A DNA stretch of 14,793 nucleotides from Candidatus Zhuqueibacterota bacterium. Lineage in GTDB: Bacteria > BS750m-G25. The notes beneath the pieces were generated by a model. The model saw only the letters and a program-made list of their open reading frames with translations. It made no database searches and was not told the DNA's origin. Below are positions 13,913 to 14,793 of the stretch, piece by piece (position 1 is the stretch's first letter; every line of letters starts with the position of its first letter). A program made the translations under genes and the position numbers. The DNA lies in NCBI GenBank assembly GCA_016783505.1, contig JADHWK010000052.1, forward strand, positions 1 to 14,793, read 5' to 3'.

Positions 13913-14755
13913 TTAAACCAAAAGAAAATCCTTTATTAAACTTTCCCATTCTTCTTTATCTAACTTATCGGTCGTACGGATTAGAGTTCCACCATCTACT
14001 ACAGTGACACCGATATCTCTTTCAATCCTGTAACGCAACCTATCCACATCCCCCTCAAACCATACTTTTGCTTCTTCCCCAAATAAGAGATTTTTAAGAC
14101 TATTCTGTAAATTCGATGGTTCCATTGTAATCACCCATCTCATATAAGGATCTTCATTCAAAAGGGATACATCATCTTTGAGCTTCTCATTCGTATACCT
14201 AATTCTACCATCAATTGGAGAACATAGCCTTACATTCCTTTCTCCGCATTTAAGCCCAAAAAGAGGACTTTCCTTATGGATTCTTATGCCTTTCTCTGGC
14301 AAATCTATTCCAGTTACCTTACCCAATAGCTTATGAGCAAGATCATCTATTCCTAACCTAATAGTGCCATCTTTCCTGGTTTCAATCCAGATGTGCTTAG
14401 GATGATAGAAAAATTTCTCAACCAAAGCAAACCCTTCTATAAAACTCACCTTTCGCTCAGTCCGTGAAGCTGCGATACATATCGGTTCATAAGGGCATGC
14501 ATTGCATGCGTAGATACGACAAATTTTCCAAAAGCCTGGTGGGAAATATCTATGCTCCCCCCTTGCTTTATATTTTTTCATTTCCATATCTCCTCCCTTG
14601 TTTGCCTTTGCAATAGCCTTGTACTCTAGACAATCATTATGTTTTTCACTTAAGCATAAACTGAGCTTATCTGAGCTACTCGAAGGAATCATCTTCTTCA
14701 CTGGATAAGCTTCACAATATCTTACCAAAACCTCTTCTAAAAATGGACACTGCAT
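13913..14755 (-). CDS. GcvH-like (lipoyl H-protein) domain protein with Cys-rich N-terminus
   Basis: The 280-residue protein has three parts. Residues 1-48 form a Cys-containing segment (C3, C14, C34, C42; CPFLEEVLVRYC). A second motif follows, C79-x4-C84-x2-C87-x5-C93 (WKICRIYACNACPYEPIC), which may bind zinc or an iron-sulfur cluster. Residues about 113-240 resemble the glycine-cleavage H protein (YHPKHIWIE...LGIDDLAHKLLG...IDLPEKG...SPIDGRI). K169, in FGLKCG, is where the lipoyl-lysine would be, though the spacing to the SP-x-x-G turn is longer than in canonical GcvH (11 residues instead of 8) and Cys follows the Lys. Lipoylation is therefore possible but unproven. An AAAGGAGG ribosome-binding site is 5 bases from the second ATG (14755) and only 2 from the first (14758). 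No glycine decarboxylase genes are nearby. Confidence 0.75.
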   Translation of the reverse strand: MQCPFLEEVLVRYCEAYPVKKMIPSSSSDKLSLCLSEKHNDCLEYKAIAKANKGGDMEMKKYKARGEHRYFPPGFWKICRIYACNACPYEPICIAASRTERKVSFIEGFALVEKFFYHPKHIWIETRKDGTIRLGIDDLAHKLLGKVTGIDLPEKGIRIHKESPLFGLKCGERNVRLCSPIDGRIRYTNEKLKDDVSLLNEDPYMRWVITMEPSNLQNSLKNLLFGEEAKVWFEGDVDRLRYRIERDIGVTVVDGGTLIRTTDKLDKEEWESLIKDFLLV

Positions 14756-14793
14756 CATTACCTCCTTTCATAAAAAATATGGCAGGATACCCC

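Noticed and set aside
13913-14755. Ordinary glycine-cleavage H protein (gcvH)
   Set aside because: It is about twice the usual length, has two N-terminal Cys clusters, an altered lipoyl-site spacing and no gcvT/gcvP neighbours.
14766-14793. Sigma54 (-24/-12) promoter near the right edge
   Set aside because: TGGCAGG on the plus strand starts like a -24 element, but no TTGC follows at the required distance before the window ends. Nothing fits on the minus strand.

Overview
The window looks like a chromosome segment from an anaerobic bacterium, most likely a candidate phylum of the FCB superphylum (Calditrichota, KSB1, Zixibacteria or Marinimicrobia-like). The secreted protein at 762-2726 ends in a type IX secretion sorting domain with the N-Y-P-N-P-F signature typical of those lineages, and the central operon encodes oxygen-sensitive iron-sulfur flavoenzymes. 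No ribosomal or other strong phylogenetic marker is present, so this assignment is inference.

Left block (1-3285): the 3' end of an unidentified plus-strand gene, then three minus-strand genes: a SPOR-domain envelope protein, a secreted two-HKD phospholipase D-family protein with a lamin-tail domain and T9SS tail, and a small ECF-transporter S-component-like membrane protein. The SPOR gene has a good sigma70-like promoter so close to its ATG that the mRNA would be nearly leaderless. The SPOR-PLD gap contains three overlapping hairpins.

Central block (3429-9890): a plus-strand operon behind a promoter whose -10 region lies inside a perfect 18-bp palindrome, TTGTTAA-N4-TTAACAA. This is the consensus operator of Rex, the NADH/NAD+-sensing repressor. 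The operon is hdrC, hdrB, [HdrA N-terminal half + NuoE], NuoF-like, [NuoG N-terminal module + HdrA C-terminal half]. It reads as a complete hdrABC operon in which hdrA was opened just after its first ferredoxin cluster and a NADH-dehydrogenase cassette (E, F, N-terminal G) was placed inside, fused in frame at both junctions. The two HdrA pieces (about 265 + 395 residues) add up to one full HdrA. The product should be a soluble NADH-linked, probably electron-bifurcating, heterodisulfide-reductase-like complex whose disulfide substrate is unknown.

Right block (10024-14755): three translationally coupled genes (TGATG and ATGA overlaps) encode a double-Cache/HAMP sensor histidine kinase, an archaemetzincin-family metalloprotease and an NtrC-type sigma54-dependent response regulator. 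The archaemetzincin has Arg in place of the usual Gly in its zinc motif. Facing them across two tandem hairpins is a minus-strand protein with a Cys-rich N-terminus and a GcvH-like (lipoyl H-protein) domain.

As a working picture, Rex ties the Hdr-Nuo complex to the NADH/NAD+ ratio, and the two-component set with its embedded protease responds to an extracellular small-molecule signal. The H-like protein is a candidate dithiol/disulfide carrier for the Hdr complex, but that link is speculative. No tRNA, rRNA, CRISPR array or insertion sequence was seen, and no gene-free stretch exceeds 300 bases.
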